The translations under genes were made by a program, and so were the position numbers. DNA of 64,000 nt from Elusimicrobiota bacterium (GTDB lineage Bacteria > Elusimicrobiota > Elusimicrobia > UBA1565 > UBA9628), in the NCBI GenBank assembly GCA_016218575.1, contig JACRDN010000006.1:22279-86278 (forward strand), given 5' to 3'. Each line of letters opens with the position of its first letter. The first letter of the stretch is position 1. Below the pieces are notes generated by a model that made no database searches, had not been told where the DNA came from, and worked only from the letters and a program-made list of their open reading frames with translations. Positions 43,243 through 51,935 of this stretch are shown piece by piece.

Positions 43243-45213
43243 CTAAAATAAATCGTAGGGGTCCACGTTCAGCCTGAGCTTGGACCCAGTGGGAGCGGGA
43301 TAGGCCCCAAGCCAAGCCAGGGCCCGACCCAGCTCCGCCTCCGACAGCTTGAGCAGGATGTGGAAGCGAAACTTGCCCAAGGCCAGACGCACCACCGCGG
43401 GAGCCGGGCCAAGGACCCGTTCGCCAAGCCCCAGCTCATCGCGCAGCCTTCTGGCGCAGTCCCGTGCCGCCTGCTCGACATCCTCTTGCCGGGCGCCGCT
43501 CCAGAGGGCCCTGAGCAAAATCGAAAACGGGGGATAACCCAACTCTCGGCGCGAGCCCAGCTCCGCTTCCGCGAAAGCCGCGTAATCCCCGTTGAGCGTT
43601 CCGAGAATGGCGATATGGTCGGGCTCGAGGGTTTGCAGGAGCACCTCTCCCTTCTTCTCGGCGCGGCCCGAGCGGCCGGCCACTTGGGCTAAGAGCTGCA
43701 TGGTCCTCTCGGAGGCCCTGAAGTCGGGCATGTGGATCATGGTGTCGGCGTCCACCACGCCCACCAAGGTCACCTCCGGAAAATGGAAACTCTTGGCCAC
43801 GAGCTTGGTGCCGACGAGGATGTCGGCCTCTCCCGCCTTGAAGCGCTCGTAGAGGCGAGACTCCGCCGAACCCTCCTTAGAGACGGTGTCGCGGTCCATG
43901 CGCAGAACCCGGGTCCCTGGCAGGCGCGCCTTGAGTTCGGCCACGACCTTCTGGGTCCCGACTCCCGAGACGCGCAGGGCCTGGGCCTTGCACCGCGAGC
44001 ATTCCGCGCGGAAGTCGGACTTGCGGCTGCAGTGGTGGCAGACGAGCCAATAGCCTCCCTCGGGATTCTGGTGCTGGATCTTGGCCACCCCGCAGGAGGA
44101 GCAGCGGTCGACCCACCCGCACTTGCCGCACATGACCAAGGTGGAAAAGCCCCGGCGGTTGACCAGAAGGATGGACTGCTCGCGGTTCTTGAGGCGCTCC
44201 TTGATCTTCTCCACAAGCTCCTCGGAAAGGCAGCCCGCCTTGGGCTTGGCCACGACCTGGACGGCGGGACGGGGCACTCCGGAAACGCGCTCGGGCATGG
44301 GCAGGAGCTCCCAATCGCCCCGCCGCGCGCGCTCCCAGCTCTCAAGGGAGGGAGTGGCCGAGCCGAGAACGGCGAGCGCTGCGAAACGCCTGGCTCTCTC
44401 GATGGCCACCTCTCGGGCGTGATACAGGGGGGACTGCCCTTCCTGCTTGAACGACTCGTCCTGCTCCTCATCGATGACCACCAGGCGCAGGTCCTGGAAG
44501 GGCAGGAGGCAGGCCGAGCGGGCCCCGACCACGACTCGGACTTGGCCCATCCTCAAACCCCACCAGGCCTGGCGGCGTTGGCGCACGGGAATCTCGCTGT
44601 GCCAGAGCACCACGGGGACCTCGAGGGCGGCTTGGAATTCCCCGAAAAAAGGGGCAGTGAGGGCTATCTCGGGAAGAAGGAACAGGACCTGGCCCTGCCG
44701 GGAAACGGCCTGGCGTATGAGACGCAGATAAACCTCGGTCTTGCCCGAGGCCGGCACCCCGTAGAGCAGTGAAACATGGGGTTTTCTTTCCTTGAGCCTT
44801 TCTGCAAGAGAGTCGAGAGCCCGGCTTTGACTGGCGGTGAGCGTGAAGCCCTTCCCGGCTGATTCCCGGACCGCCGGGAAAGAAAGAGCGCCTCCCGGCA
44901 AGGGCTGCTTGATGAAACTCGGCAGAACGGCCTTGACGCACTCCCCGATAGGAGCGGCGTAGCGCCGCGAAATCCAAACGGCCGCCTCCAAGAGCTCGGG
45001 GGTGAGCGCGGGCTCGGCCTCGAGCGAGGCCTCGAGCGCCTTGAGCTTCCTCTCCGGCTCCCCCTCGAAAACGCAAAGAACGGTCCCCACGGCTCGCCGG
45101 GGCCCGAAGGGGGCTCGCACCCGCATCCCGGGGCTCACGGGAAGGTCCTCTGGGACCTGGTAATGAAAGCCTCGGTGAAGGGGAACCGGAAACGCGACCT
45201 CGGCGATGCGCAT
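43243..45213 (-). CDS. priA: primosomal protein N' (replication restart helicase PriA)
   Basis: 656 aa superfamily 2 helicase that restarts stalled forks. N-terminal 3'-binding domain; Walker A as LLYGVPASGKTEVYL; eight zinc cysteines as CGKC, CSSC, CHHC and CSRC; and AQVAGRSGRAEKKGEVLLQT. The Walker B box reads DEEQ (VVIDEEQDESFKQEG), whereas DEEH is usual in PriA. Otherwise it is standard. A seven-base-class gap separates it from the upstream methyltransferase stop. Confidence 0.93.
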   Translation of the reverse strand: MRIAEVAFPVPLHRGFHYQVPEDLPVSPGMRVRAPFGPRRAVGTVLCVFEGEPERKLKALEASLEAEPALTPELLEAAVWISRRYAAPIGECVKAVLPSFIKQPLPGGALSFPAVRESAGKGFTLTASQSRALDSLAERLKERKPHVSLLYGVPASGKTEVYLRLIRQAVSRQGQVLFLLPEIALTAPFFGEFQAALEVPVVLWHSEIPVRQRRQAWWGLRMGQVRVVVGARSACLLPFQDLRLVVIDEEQDESFKQEGQSPLYHAREVAIERARRFAALAVLGSATPSLESWERARRGDWELLPMPERVSGVPRPAVQVVAKPKAGCLSEELVEKIKERLKNREQSILLVNRRGFSTLVMCGKCGWVDRCSSCGVAKIQHQNPEGGYWLVCHHCSRKSDFRAECSRCKAQALRVSGVGTQKVVAELKARLPGTRVLRMDRDTVSKEGSAESRLYERFKAGEADILVGTKLVAKSFHFPEVTLVGVVDADTMIHMPDFRASERTMQLLAQVAGRSGRAEKKGEVLLQTLEPDHIAILGTLNGDYAAFAEAELGSRRELGYPPFSILLRALWSGARQEDVEQAARDCARRLRDELGLGERVLGPAPAVVRLALGKFRFHILLKLSEAELGRALAWLGAYPAPTGSKLRLNVDPYDLF

Positions 45214-45219
45214 AATCGT

Positions 45220-45822
45220 CTATTTGAAGGCGGTGAAGACGAAATGGGGCGGAATATTTCGGATCTCGAACTCGGTCTTGACCCGCTTGAAATAATCCTT
45301 GAGAAGGGGGATGAGGTGGGTTGTCACCTGATAAGCCACGAAGCGCCCGCCGGGCTTCAAGAGCTCGGCGGTCTTGACCAGGAACTCGTGGCGCCCCCTG
45401 CCGGAGAGGAAGGCGAATGGGATGCCGGAAACGATCACGTCGGCGCGCGCGACGCCGAAGCGCCTGGCGATGGCCTCGATGCCGCGCACGTCGCCCTGGC
45501 AGGTCTTGAGCCTGGGGTCCGAGAGACGCTTCAAGGAGGCGAAAAGACTCCGGTTGAGTTCGATGGCAAGCATGGAGCCGCCCGCGGGAAGGTTATCCAG
45601 TATTTTCTTGGTCAGGACCCCGTCCGCCGCCCCGTACTCGATAACCACGGGGCCGGGACTCTTCAAGTCCATGGCCCTGATGACTCTGGCGGCCAGGTAT
45701 TTGCTGCTGGGAGTCACCGAGGCCACGCCCTTGTCGTCCATGAAATATTTGAAATAGGAAAACAGCTTCTCGTCGGCCGCGGAGTCGTCCCTGAAGAATC
45801 CGCGGACCTTGGAGGGCTTCAC
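45220..45822 (-). CDS. SAM-dependent methyltransferase, PmtA/KsgA-like
   Basis: 200 aa from a GTG overlapping the udg stop (GTGA). Rossmann methyltransferase motif I VIEYGAADGVLTKKIL, and motif IV ADVIVSGIPFAFLSG. The S-G-x-P-F form of motif IV resembles bacterial phospholipid N-methyltransferases (PmtA), while the general fold is shared with rRNA adenine dimethylases. The substrate is therefore uncertain between lipid and RNA. The much longer open frame upstream overlaps udg and was rejected. Confidence 0.7.
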   Translation of the reverse strand: MKPSKVRGFFRDDSAADEKLFSYFKYFMDDKGVASVTPSSKYLAARVIRAMDLKSPGPVVIEYGAADGVLTKKILDNLPAGGSMLAIELNRSLFASLKRLSDPRLKTCQGDVRGIEAIARRFGVARADVIVSGIPFAFLSGRGRHEFLVKTAELLKPGGRFVAYQVTTHLIPLLKDYFKRVKTEFEIRNIPPHFVFTAFK

Positions 45823-46523
45823 GACAGCTCCAGCTCCTGCTTCAGGCTTTTCATGTCGGTCCAAACGTCCTTTTTGAGTTCGGGATTGCGCAGGAGCGCG
45901 GCCGGATGGAAGGTGGGCAAAAGCTTGATCGCGGTCGGCGCGCCCTGCGGCAGATAAGACTGCCATTGCCCGCGGATCTTCGTGATCTGGATCTCGCCGC
46001 CCAGAATGGCCCGCGCGGCCACCGCGCCCAAGGTCACCAGCACTCGCGGAGAGATGACTCGGATTTGCTCGTCGAGATAGGGGCGGCAGGCCGCCATCTC
46101 CTCGGGGCTCGGCGGGCGGTCGTTGCCGCGGGCCTCGGGATCGGAAGGGTCCTTCATAGGATGGCACTTGACCACGTTGGCGATAAAGACCGTCCGGCGC
46201 GAAAGCCCTATGGCGGCCAGTATCTTGTCCAAGAGTTGGCCCGATCTCCCCACGAACGGCTCGCCCCGGTGGTCCTCGGAAAACCCAGGTCCTTCCCCGA
46301 TGAAGATGACGCGCGCCTCGGCAGAGCCCACCCCGGGCACGGCCTGTATCCTCTGCGAGCCCAGGGGGCATCCCCGGCAGGCTTGGACGCGCGCGGCCAA
46401 GGCCTCCAGGGCCGCGGCCCGGTCCGAAGGAGCCGGCGCCGGGCCAGGGCTTATGTCGGACTCGTCGGCCAGCGCGGCACGTTTCTTGAGGGAACGGCTC
46501 AGCTCCAGTAATTCGTCCTTCAC
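45819..46523 (-). CDS. udg: uracil-DNA glycosylase, family 4
   Basis: 234 aa iron-sulfur enzyme that removes uracil from DNA. Active-site motif GEGPGFSEDHRGEPFVGRSGQLLD, cluster cysteines in CRGCPLGSQRI and VVKCHPMKDP with a third in MAACRPYL, and the C-terminal TFHPAALLRNPELK. The first 35 residues are a charged extension seen in several family 4 enzymes. It overlaps coaB by four bases. Confidence 0.93.
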   Translation of the reverse strand: MKDELLELSRSLKKRAALADESDISPGPAPAPSDRAAALEALAARVQACRGCPLGSQRIQAVPGVGSAEARVIFIGEGPGFSEDHRGEPFVGRSGQLLDKILAAIGLSRRTVFIANVVKCHPMKDPSDPEARGNDRPPSPEEMAACRPYLDEQIRVISPRVLVTLGAVAARAILGGEIQITKIRGQWQSYLPQGAPTAIKLLPTFHPAALLRNPELKKDVWTDMKSLKQELELS

Positions 46524-47155
46524 AGCAAAACCTCCGCCGCCGCTAAAATAGCCCGGGCCAGGGCGTCCTTGGATTGTTCTGGCAGGGACCGGACCCAGCC
46601 GTCTCGCCTCAGAATCGAGGCTTTGGACCTGTCTCCTCCCAAGGAGGAAGGGCCGTTAAACACGACAAGGTCTAGGCCCTTGCGCCTCATCTTCTCTCGA
46701 GCCGCCTCCAGACCCGCGCGCGTCTGGAGGGCAAAGCCAACCACGATCGGGCGGCCCTGAGAAGACTTGCGGCCCGCCACCGCTTTGATGATATCTGGAT
46801 TCGGGATCAAAGTCAAACGCAGGGGCTCCGGGCCCCGCTTGATCTTATGGGCACGGCGCGCGGCGAACCTCCAGTCCGACACCGCCGCGGCTCCTATGAC
46901 CAAATCCGCTCCGGGCAGGCGCGCCAAAACCTCCCTGAGCATATCAAGGCCCGTGAGAACGCGAACCACCTCGACCCCCTTGGGCGCGGGAACGCAAGAA
47001 GGCCCGCTCACCACCGTCACGCGCGCGCCACGTTTTATCGCCTGGCGCGCCAAGGCCCAGCCCATCCTCCCGGAGGAGGCGTTGGTCATGAAGCGGATGG
47101 GATCGAGGAATTCACGGGTGGGACCGGAGGTGATGAGAAGGCGCAGCCCGCGCAT
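46520..47155 (-). CDS. coaB: phosphopantothenate-cysteine ligase, stand-alone
   Basis: 211 aa. LLITSGPTREFLDPIRFMTNASSGRMGWALA is the family's signature opening. LVIGAAAVSDWRF, LIPNPDIIKAV, VVGFALQT and LVVFNG follow. It makes 4'-phosphopantothenoylcysteine in coenzyme A synthesis. In most bacteria it is fused to CoaC; here the two are adjacent genes in different frames with one base between the coaC stop and this ATG (TGAGATG). Confidence 0.93.
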   Translation of the reverse strand: MRGLRLLITSGPTREFLDPIRFMTNASSGRMGWALARQAIKRGARVTVVSGPSCVPAPKGVEVVRVLTGLDMLREVLARLPGADLVIGAAAVSDWRFAARRAHKIKRGPEPLRLTLIPNPDIIKAVAGRKSSQGRPIVVGFALQTRAGLEAAREKMRRKGLDLVVFNGPSSLGGDRSKASILRRDGWVRSLPEQSKDALARAILAAAEVLL

Positions 47156-47156
47156 C

Positions 47157-47693
47157 TCAGCGCCGGCAGGCGCGCGCGACTATTTCCACGGGCTCCAGGA
47201 GCCGACCCCAGCCGCTCTTGCCACTGGCCAACTCGCCTTTGCCGGGCCCCCAGACCCGATAGCCGAACTTCTTGATCCGGCGCAGATTCTCTTGGGTCGC
47301 GGGGTGGGTCCACATCTCCTCGTCCATGGCGGGGCAAACCGCCACCGGAGCCCTCGTGGCCAGGATCAAGCCGTCCAAAAGGCCCTCGGCGCGGCCGCAG
47401 GCCAGGCGCGCCATGAAATCCGCCGAGGCGGGCGCCACCACGACCCGGTCCGCCCAGCTGGCCAGGGAAAGATGCGCCATGTCCCACAAGGCGGGATCAT
47501 GCATATTCTGAGCCACCGGATTGCGCGAGAGCGCTGCCAAAGTCATGGGAGTGATGAACTGCGCGCCTCCCGGAGTCAGCACGCAGCGCACTTGGCAGCC
47601 GCGCTTGACCAGGCCCCGCGCTATTTCGGCGGATTTGTAGGCCGCGATGCTGCCCGTCACGCCCAGGACAACGCGAAGGGGGGATTTCGGCAA
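47157..47693 (-). CDS. coaC: phosphopantothenoylcysteine decarboxylase, stand-alone
   Basis: 178 aa flavoprotein. LRVVLGVTGSIAAYKSAEIARGLVKRG start, VVVAPASADFMARLACG and VCPAMDEEMWTHPATQENL are CoaC landmarks, with the active-site His in MAHLSLASWAD. No ATG fits; the TTG at 47693 gives the standard N-terminus. A longer open frame overlaps rpoZ. Together with coaB it forms a split CoaBC. Confidence 0.9.
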   Translation of the reverse strand: MPKSPLRVVLGVTGSIAAYKSAEIARGLVKRGCQVRCVLTPGGAQFITPMTLAALSRNPVAQNMHDPALWDMAHLSLASWADRVVVAPASADFMARLACGRAEGLLDGLILATRAPVAVCPAMDEEMWTHPATQENLRRIKKFGYRVWGPGKGELASGKSGWGRLLEPVEIVARACRR

Positions 47694-47706
47694 GGCCGTG
47701 GGACTC

Positions 47707-48003
47707 TCAGTTCTTGGACTTGGCCTCGACCCCATTAGGAGCCTCGGAGGCCTCGGCGGGGGCGCTGGCCATGGCCTTCTTGAGATCCTTCCAGTCCACC
47801 TCGCCGCCCAGGACATCCCTCAAGGACAAATCCAACAGCTCGTTGGAAGTCAGATGGCGATTCTCTTCCTTGCGCCGGAGAACCTTGGCCCATTGGGCCG
47901 CCAAGGGAATGGCCGCGTACTTCTCGCCTTGGTAGTTCAGGATGATCTCTTCGACCGGCTTGGGCTCCTTGTGCGCCTTGGCCGCGTTTTCCTTCTTGCT
48001 CAT
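47707..48003 (-). CDS. rpoZ: DNA-directed RNA polymerase omega subunit-like
   Basis: 98 aa. The position between gmk and coaBC is the classic omega location. The core NYQGEKYAAIPLAAQWAKVLRRKEENRHLTSNELLDLSLRDVLGGEVDW has the RxxxIAxxRAxQL/…A-like helix and NELL region in diverged form. The C-terminus is Ala/Glu rich. The call relies partly on context. Omega assists assembly of RNA polymerase. Confidence 0.7.
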   Translation of the reverse strand: MSKKENAAKAHKEPKPVEEIILNYQGEKYAAIPLAAQWAKVLRRKEENRHLTSNELLDLSLRDVLGGEVDWKDLKKAMASAPAEASEAPNGVEAKSKN

Positions 48004-48019
48004 CGTTCCTCCGTTGGGG

Positions 48020-48628
48020 TCAAAGCCGGGACCCTGCCGTCACGAAATCCGGAAATTCCTGGCGGCTGACCTTGAGGCTTTCCGCCGTCAGGATGCTCTC
48101 GACCTGCGCCACCGCCTGTTCGAGATTGTCGTTGATCACGAAATAATCGAACTCCTTGACCGCGGCAAGCTCGCCCCTGGAGTTGGCCAGCCTCTTGCTC
48201 GCCGACTCCGCGTCCTCCCGCCGCGCCGCCAAGCGGTCCCTGAGAGACTCCAGGGAGGGAGGGGCTAGGAACACCAGGATCGAGTCCGGGATCTTTCTGC
48301 GGACGGCGGCCGCGCCCTGAACATCGATGGCGAGCAGGACTTGGTGTCCGGCCTTGATCTGCGCCTCTATGAATTGCCGGGGAGTGCCGTAGTACTCGTC
48401 GTGGACCATAGCCCACTCGAGGAAGTAGTTGCCCTGGATCTTCTTCTTGAACTCCTCCCGGGTCAGAAAGAAATAATGCTTGCCGTGCCGCTCCCCGTGC
48501 CTAGGGGAGCGGGTCGTGCATGAGACCGAGCAGCGAAGATCCTTGCGCTTCTGAAGCAGTTTGCGGGCGATGGTGGATTTACCCGTCCCGGAGGGAGCCG
48601 AGATCACGGCCAGAGTCCCTTTTGGCAT
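48020..48628 (-). CDS. gmk: guanylate kinase
   Basis: 202 aa. P-loop ISAPSGTGKSTIARKLL, the GMP-binding SCTTRSPRHGERHGKHYFFLTREEF and NYFLEWAMVHDEYYGTP, and DVQGAAAVRRK. It converts GMP to GDP. The ATG at 48628 is preferred to the TTG one codon upstream. It is first in the long minus-strand operon and divergent from cinA across a 65-bp gap. Confidence 0.96.
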   Translation of the reverse strand: MPKGTLAVISAPSGTGKSTIARKLLQKRKDLRCSVSCTTRSPRHGERHGKHYFFLTREEFKKKIQGNYFLEWAMVHDEYYGTPRQFIEAQIKAGHQVLLAIDVQGAAAVRRKIPDSILVFLAPPSLESLRDRLAARREDAESASKRLANSRGELAAVKEFDYFVINDNLEQAVAQVESILTAESLKVSRQEFPDFVTAGSRL

Positions 48629-48636
48629 CAACTTTC

Positions 48637-48687
48637 ATTTTAGCAAATAATGGCGCCGCAGACAAATTTTATTGAAAATGCTACCTT
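48637..48687. promoter_or_regulatory. back-to-back promoters of gmk and cinA sharing one -35 site
   Basis: Plus strand: CAGACA (48659-48664), 17 bp, TACCTT (48682-48687), six bases, cinA ATG. Minus strand: TTGTCT (48665-48660), 17 bp, TAAAAT (48642-48637), then the gmk start 5 (TTG) or 8 (ATG) bases on. The two -35 hexamers overlap by five bases, so the promoters probably compete. Confidence 0.55.
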
Positions 48688-48693
48688 GGACTC

Positions 48694-49983
48694 ATGAACA
48701 GGCCCCGCCTGGAGCTGATTTGCGTGGGTTCCGAACTCCTGAACGGGCATTTGAACACGCACCAAAGCTACATAAGCCTCCGGCTCAAATCCGCTGGGCT
48801 AGAACTTTCCAAGGCCTCGACTTTGCCGGATGACTTGCCGAGCTTGCGCGAGGAGATCAGGGCCTGCCTCAAGCGCTGCGACGCCCTGCTCCTCTGCGGA
48901 GGCTTGGGCCCGACATTCGATGACGTGACGCGCCAGGCCGCGGCGGAGGCCCTAGGACGAAAACTCGTCTACCGGCCCGCCCTTTACTCGGAAATCAGGA
49001 AAAAATTCCGCCGCCACCGCATGGCAGCACCCCGGGAAAACCGGCGCCAGGCCTACGTCATCGAGGGAGCCGAGGTTCTCCCCAACGGGACCGGCTCGGC
49101 TCCAGGGCAGCTGCTGGCCGTCCCGAGGGAAAAGATGCCGTGGCCCCAGGCCGTGGCTTTGATGCCCGGCCCCTTTGCCGAGCTTTCGCCCATGTTCGAA
49201 TCGAGGGTGCTCGGCTTCCTGCGCAAGACCTACGGGCGGGGCATTTTCGCGCGCCACTTGGTCGCGCACCTCTCCGGCCTTCCCGAATCCGTGGCCGACC
49301 AGCGCCTGGCGTTTCTCACGAAGAATCCCCGTCCAGGGGAGGCCTTCACCATCTTGGCCTCGGCGGGCCAGGTGGATTTCCACGCCACGACCACTGCCGC
49401 GACGCCCGGCCTCAGCCGGAAACTCCTGGAGCGCATAAGGCAAGGCCTTTACGCGGCGGTCGGCCCCCGCATCTTCGCGGAAGGTTCCGAGACCTTGGAA
49501 TCCACCGTGGGCCGCCTGCTTAAGAGGAGGGGCCAAACCTTGGCGACGGCGGAATCCTGCACCGGCGGCCTCTTGGGGGCGCGGCTCACCTCGACGGCGG
49601 GGAGCTCATCCTATTTCCTTGGAGGAATCGTGGCTTACTCCAACGAGCTCAAGACGCGACTCCTCGGGGTCCGCCCGGAAACTTTGGCCAGACGCGGCAC
49701 GGTCTCGAGCGCCTGCGCGCGGGAGATGGCGGAGTCGGTCCGGCGCATGGCCCGGGCCTCTTGGGGGCTGTCGATCACGGGCATCGCGGGCCCCGGCGGC
49801 GGCACGCCCGATAAACCGATCGGCCTCGTCTTCGTCGGGCTCTGCGGAGGCGAGGGGAAGGGCAAGCACTCCCGCGCCTGGAAGCTGTCCCTGTCTGGAG
49901 AAAGGGAAACCATACGCCAAAGGGCGGCCGGCGCGGCCCTCCACTTATTGCTGAGCGAACTCAATGCCCAAGCGCAAGAATAG
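48694..49983 (+). CDS. cinA: CinA-family protein (molybdopterin-binding domain plus NMN deamidase)
   Basis: 429 aa. The N-terminal COG1058 domain (LELICVGSELLNGHLNTHQSYI, then LLLCGGLGPTFDDVTRQAAAEALG) is followed by the C-terminal deamidase domain TLATAESCTGGLLGARLTSTAGSSSYFLGGIVAYSNELKTRLLGV and GIAGPGGGTPDKPIGLVFVGL. The enzyme recycles nicotinamide mononucleotide, a by-product of the DNA ligase reaction, back toward NAD. The start is leaderless by promoter position. It overlaps the kinase gene by 20 bases. Confidence 0.92.
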   Translation: MNRPRLELICVGSELLNGHLNTHQSYISLRLKSAGLELSKASTLPDDLPSLREEIRACLKRCDALLLCGGLGPTFDDVTRQAAAEALGRKLVYRPALYSEIRKKFRRHRMAAPRENRRQAYVIEGAEVLPNGTGSAPGQLLAVPREKMPWPQAVALMPGPFAELSPMFESRVLGFLRKTYGRGIFARHLVAHLSGLPESVADQRLAFLTKNPRPGEAFTILASAGQVDFHATTTAATPGLSRKLLERIRQGLYAAVGPRIFAEGSETLESTVGRLLKRRGQTLATAESCTGGLLGARLTSTAGSSSYFLGGIVAYSNELKTRLLGVRPETLARRGTVSSACAREMAESVRRMARASWGLSITGIAGPGGGTPDKPIGLVFVGLCGGEGKGKHSRAWKLSLSGERETIRQRAAGAALHLLLSELNAQAQE

Positions 49984-51904
49984 CGCCTCCATGCGCGAGG
50001 CCCTCCAAGGAACCCGCCAGCGGCTTCGCGCCATAGTCGAGAACTCCCCGATCATCCTCTGGCTCATAGACCTAGACGGCGTCATCACCTTGTGCGAGGG
50101 CAAGGGCCTCGAAAGCCTGGGATTTAAGTCCGGCGAACTTGCCGGCCAATCCATCTTCGAGCTCTGCCGAGACTATCCCCTGATCCTGGCCCAAGTCCGG
50201 CGCGCGCTCAAAGGCGAGGATTTCACCGCCGCCATGGAGTACAAGGGCGTGATTTACGAGACCCGCTATTATCCGCACCGCGATTCAAAGAGCCGGCGCG
50301 GAGGCGTCATCGGGATTTCGACCGAGATCACCGAGCGAGTCAAGGCCGAGCAGCTCTTGCGCCGCCAAGCCGCGGCGATGAAGGCCTCGATGGATGGCAT
50401 CGCCATCATCGCCGACAGCGGGCGCGTCGTCTATTTGAACGACGCCTACGCGGCGATCTACGGCTATGAGCGGGCCAGCGAGCTCCTGGGCAAATCTTGG
50501 CATAGGCTTTGCGGCGAGGAGGACCTCAAGCGCCTGGCCGCCGAGATCATGCCGGCCGTCAAGAATCAAGGCCACTGGCACGGAGAGGCCGCTGGGCGAA
50601 AGAAGGACTCGACCCTGTTCCCCCAGGAAATCTCGCTGACACGCATCGAGGGAGGGGGATTGGTGTGCGTGGTAAGGGACGCCACCCAGCGCAAGCAGGC
50701 CGAGGAGGATCACGGGAGGCTCCTCAAGCTCGAGCAAATCGCCCGCACGGAGGCGGAAGCCGCCAGCCGCGCCAAGGACGACTTCCTGGCCGTCGTCTCC
50801 CACGAGCTGCGCACTCCCATGACCGCGATCATGGGCTGGATGAAGCTCCTGCGCTCGGGAGAGCTCTCACCGAAGGACTCCGAAAGGGCCATGAACATCA
50901 TCGAACGCAACATGCAGCTGCAGTCCCAGATCATCGAGGACCTTCTCGACATCTCCAGCATCGTCACCGGCAAGACCCACATAGAGCCGGAGGCCCTGGA
51001 GCTCAAGGCCTGCCTGCAATCCGCCCTGGAAACCGTGCGGGCCATGGCCGAGGCGCGGCGCGTGACGTTGGAGATGCGCGTCGAGTCAGAGCCCCGGGCG
51101 GCCGGGGACGCGGCGAGACTCCAGCAGATATTCTGGAATCTCCTCGTCAACGCCATCAAGTTCAACAACGAGGGAGGGCGCGTCGTCGCGCGCCTCTGGC
51201 AGGAAGAAGACCGGGCCTGCGCGCGCGTCGAGGACAGCGGGATCGGCATCGACCCCGGCTTCCTGCCCCAAATTTTCGAACCGTTCCGCCAGGCCGAGAG
51301 CTCGCTCACGCGCGAGCATCGAGGGCTGGGCATTGGGCTTTCGATCGTCAAGCACTTGGTCGAACTCCACAAAGGCAGCATCGAGGCCGCAAGCCCCGGC
51401 CGGGGAGGGGGGGCCACGTTCACCGTCAAGCTGCCGTTGCTCAAGGCGGGCTCCGCTCAGCTCAAGGCCAGCGCCGCCCGGGAGGCCTCGGCAAGCCCGC
51501 CGCTCAACCTCGACCACACCCTCAAGAGGCGCAAGATCATGGTCGTGGACGACGAGCCGGATTCTCTCAGGCTTTTCTCGATGATTCTCAAGCAGTGCGG
51601 GGCCGAGGTTCTGACGGCCGGCTCCGCGCGGGAAGCCCTCGAGCTACTGACGCGGGAAAGGCCGGAGGCGCTGATCTCAGACATCGCCATGCCCCACGAG
51701 GACGGCTACAGCCTTATCCGAAAAATCCGCGCGCTCGAGGCCTCCCGGGGCGGAAGGATCATGGCCCTGGCCCTCACGGCGCTGGCCAAGGATGAGGACG
51801 CCCAGCGCGCCTTGGCCGAGGGATTCCAAGTGTACCTCTCCAAGCCCGTCGAGCCCGCCAAGCTCATCGCCGCGGTCTGCGGCCTGCTCGAGCCCCGCGT
51901 TTGA
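49964..51904 (+). CDS. cytosolic PAS-PAS hybrid histidine kinase with C-terminal receiver
   Basis: 646 aa, no membrane segment. PAS 1 (about 12-120, VENSPIILWLIDLDGVITLCEG), PAS 2 (about 130-245, MDGIAIIADSGRVVYLNDAYAAIYGY), HisKA with FLAVVSHELRTPMTAIMGWMKLL (phospho-His), HATPase with FWNLLVNAIKFNNEGG and VEDSGIGIDPGF, then a receiver domain (about 525-645) with VVDDEPDS, the phospho-Asp in LISDIAMPHEDGY, and LSKPVEPAK. No separate response regulator gene is adjacent. The input signal is unknown. Its stop codon lies inside the -35 box of rpsO. Confidence 0.93.
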   Translation: MPKRKNSASMREALQGTRQRLRAIVENSPIILWLIDLDGVITLCEGKGLESLGFKSGELAGQSIFELCRDYPLILAQVRRALKGEDFTAAMEYKGVIYETRYYPHRDSKSRRGGVIGISTEITERVKAEQLLRRQAAAMKASMDGIAIIADSGRVVYLNDAYAAIYGYERASELLGKSWHRLCGEEDLKRLAAEIMPAVKNQGHWHGEAAGRKKDSTLFPQEISLTRIEGGGLVCVVRDATQRKQAEEDHGRLLKLEQIARTEAEAASRAKDDFLAVVSHELRTPMTAIMGWMKLLRSGELSPKDSERAMNIIERNMQLQSQIIEDLLDISSIVTGKTHIEPEALELKACLQSALETVRAMAEARRVTLEMRVESEPRAAGDAARLQQIFWNLLVNAIKFNNEGGRVVARLWQEEDRACARVEDSGIGIDPGFLPQIFEPFRQAESSLTREHRGLGIGLSIVKHLVELHKGSIEAASPGRGGGATFTVKLPLLKAGSAQLKASAAREASASPPLNLDHTLKRRKIMVVDDEPDSLRLFSMILKQCGAEVLTAGSAREALELLTRERPEALISDIAMPHEDGYSLIRKIRALEASRGGRIMALALTALAKDEDAQRALAEGFQVYLSKPVEPAKLIAAVCGLLEPRV

Positions 51905-51929
51905 CTTGAGGAGTCTGAATTAATATAAT
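51901..51929 (+). promoter_or_regulatory. rpsO-pnp promoter
   Basis: TTGACT (51901-51906), 17 bp, TATAAT (51924-51929) is almost the full consensus. The rpsO ATG starts six bases later, so the mRNA should begin at or within a base of the start codon. This is the clearest leaderless case in the window. Confidence 0.8.
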
Positions 51930-51935
51930 AACCCC

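Noticed and set aside
43732..44772. 346-aa plus-strand open frame opposite priA
   Set aside because: Antisense shadow; composition is His/Gly/Leu-rich with no family features, while priA has all helicase and zinc motifs.
45823..46371. Upstream extension of the methyltransferase frame (183 codons)
   Set aside because: It lies wholly within udg in a different frame and lacks protein-like composition; the GTG at 45822 overlaps the udg stop as is usual in this operon.
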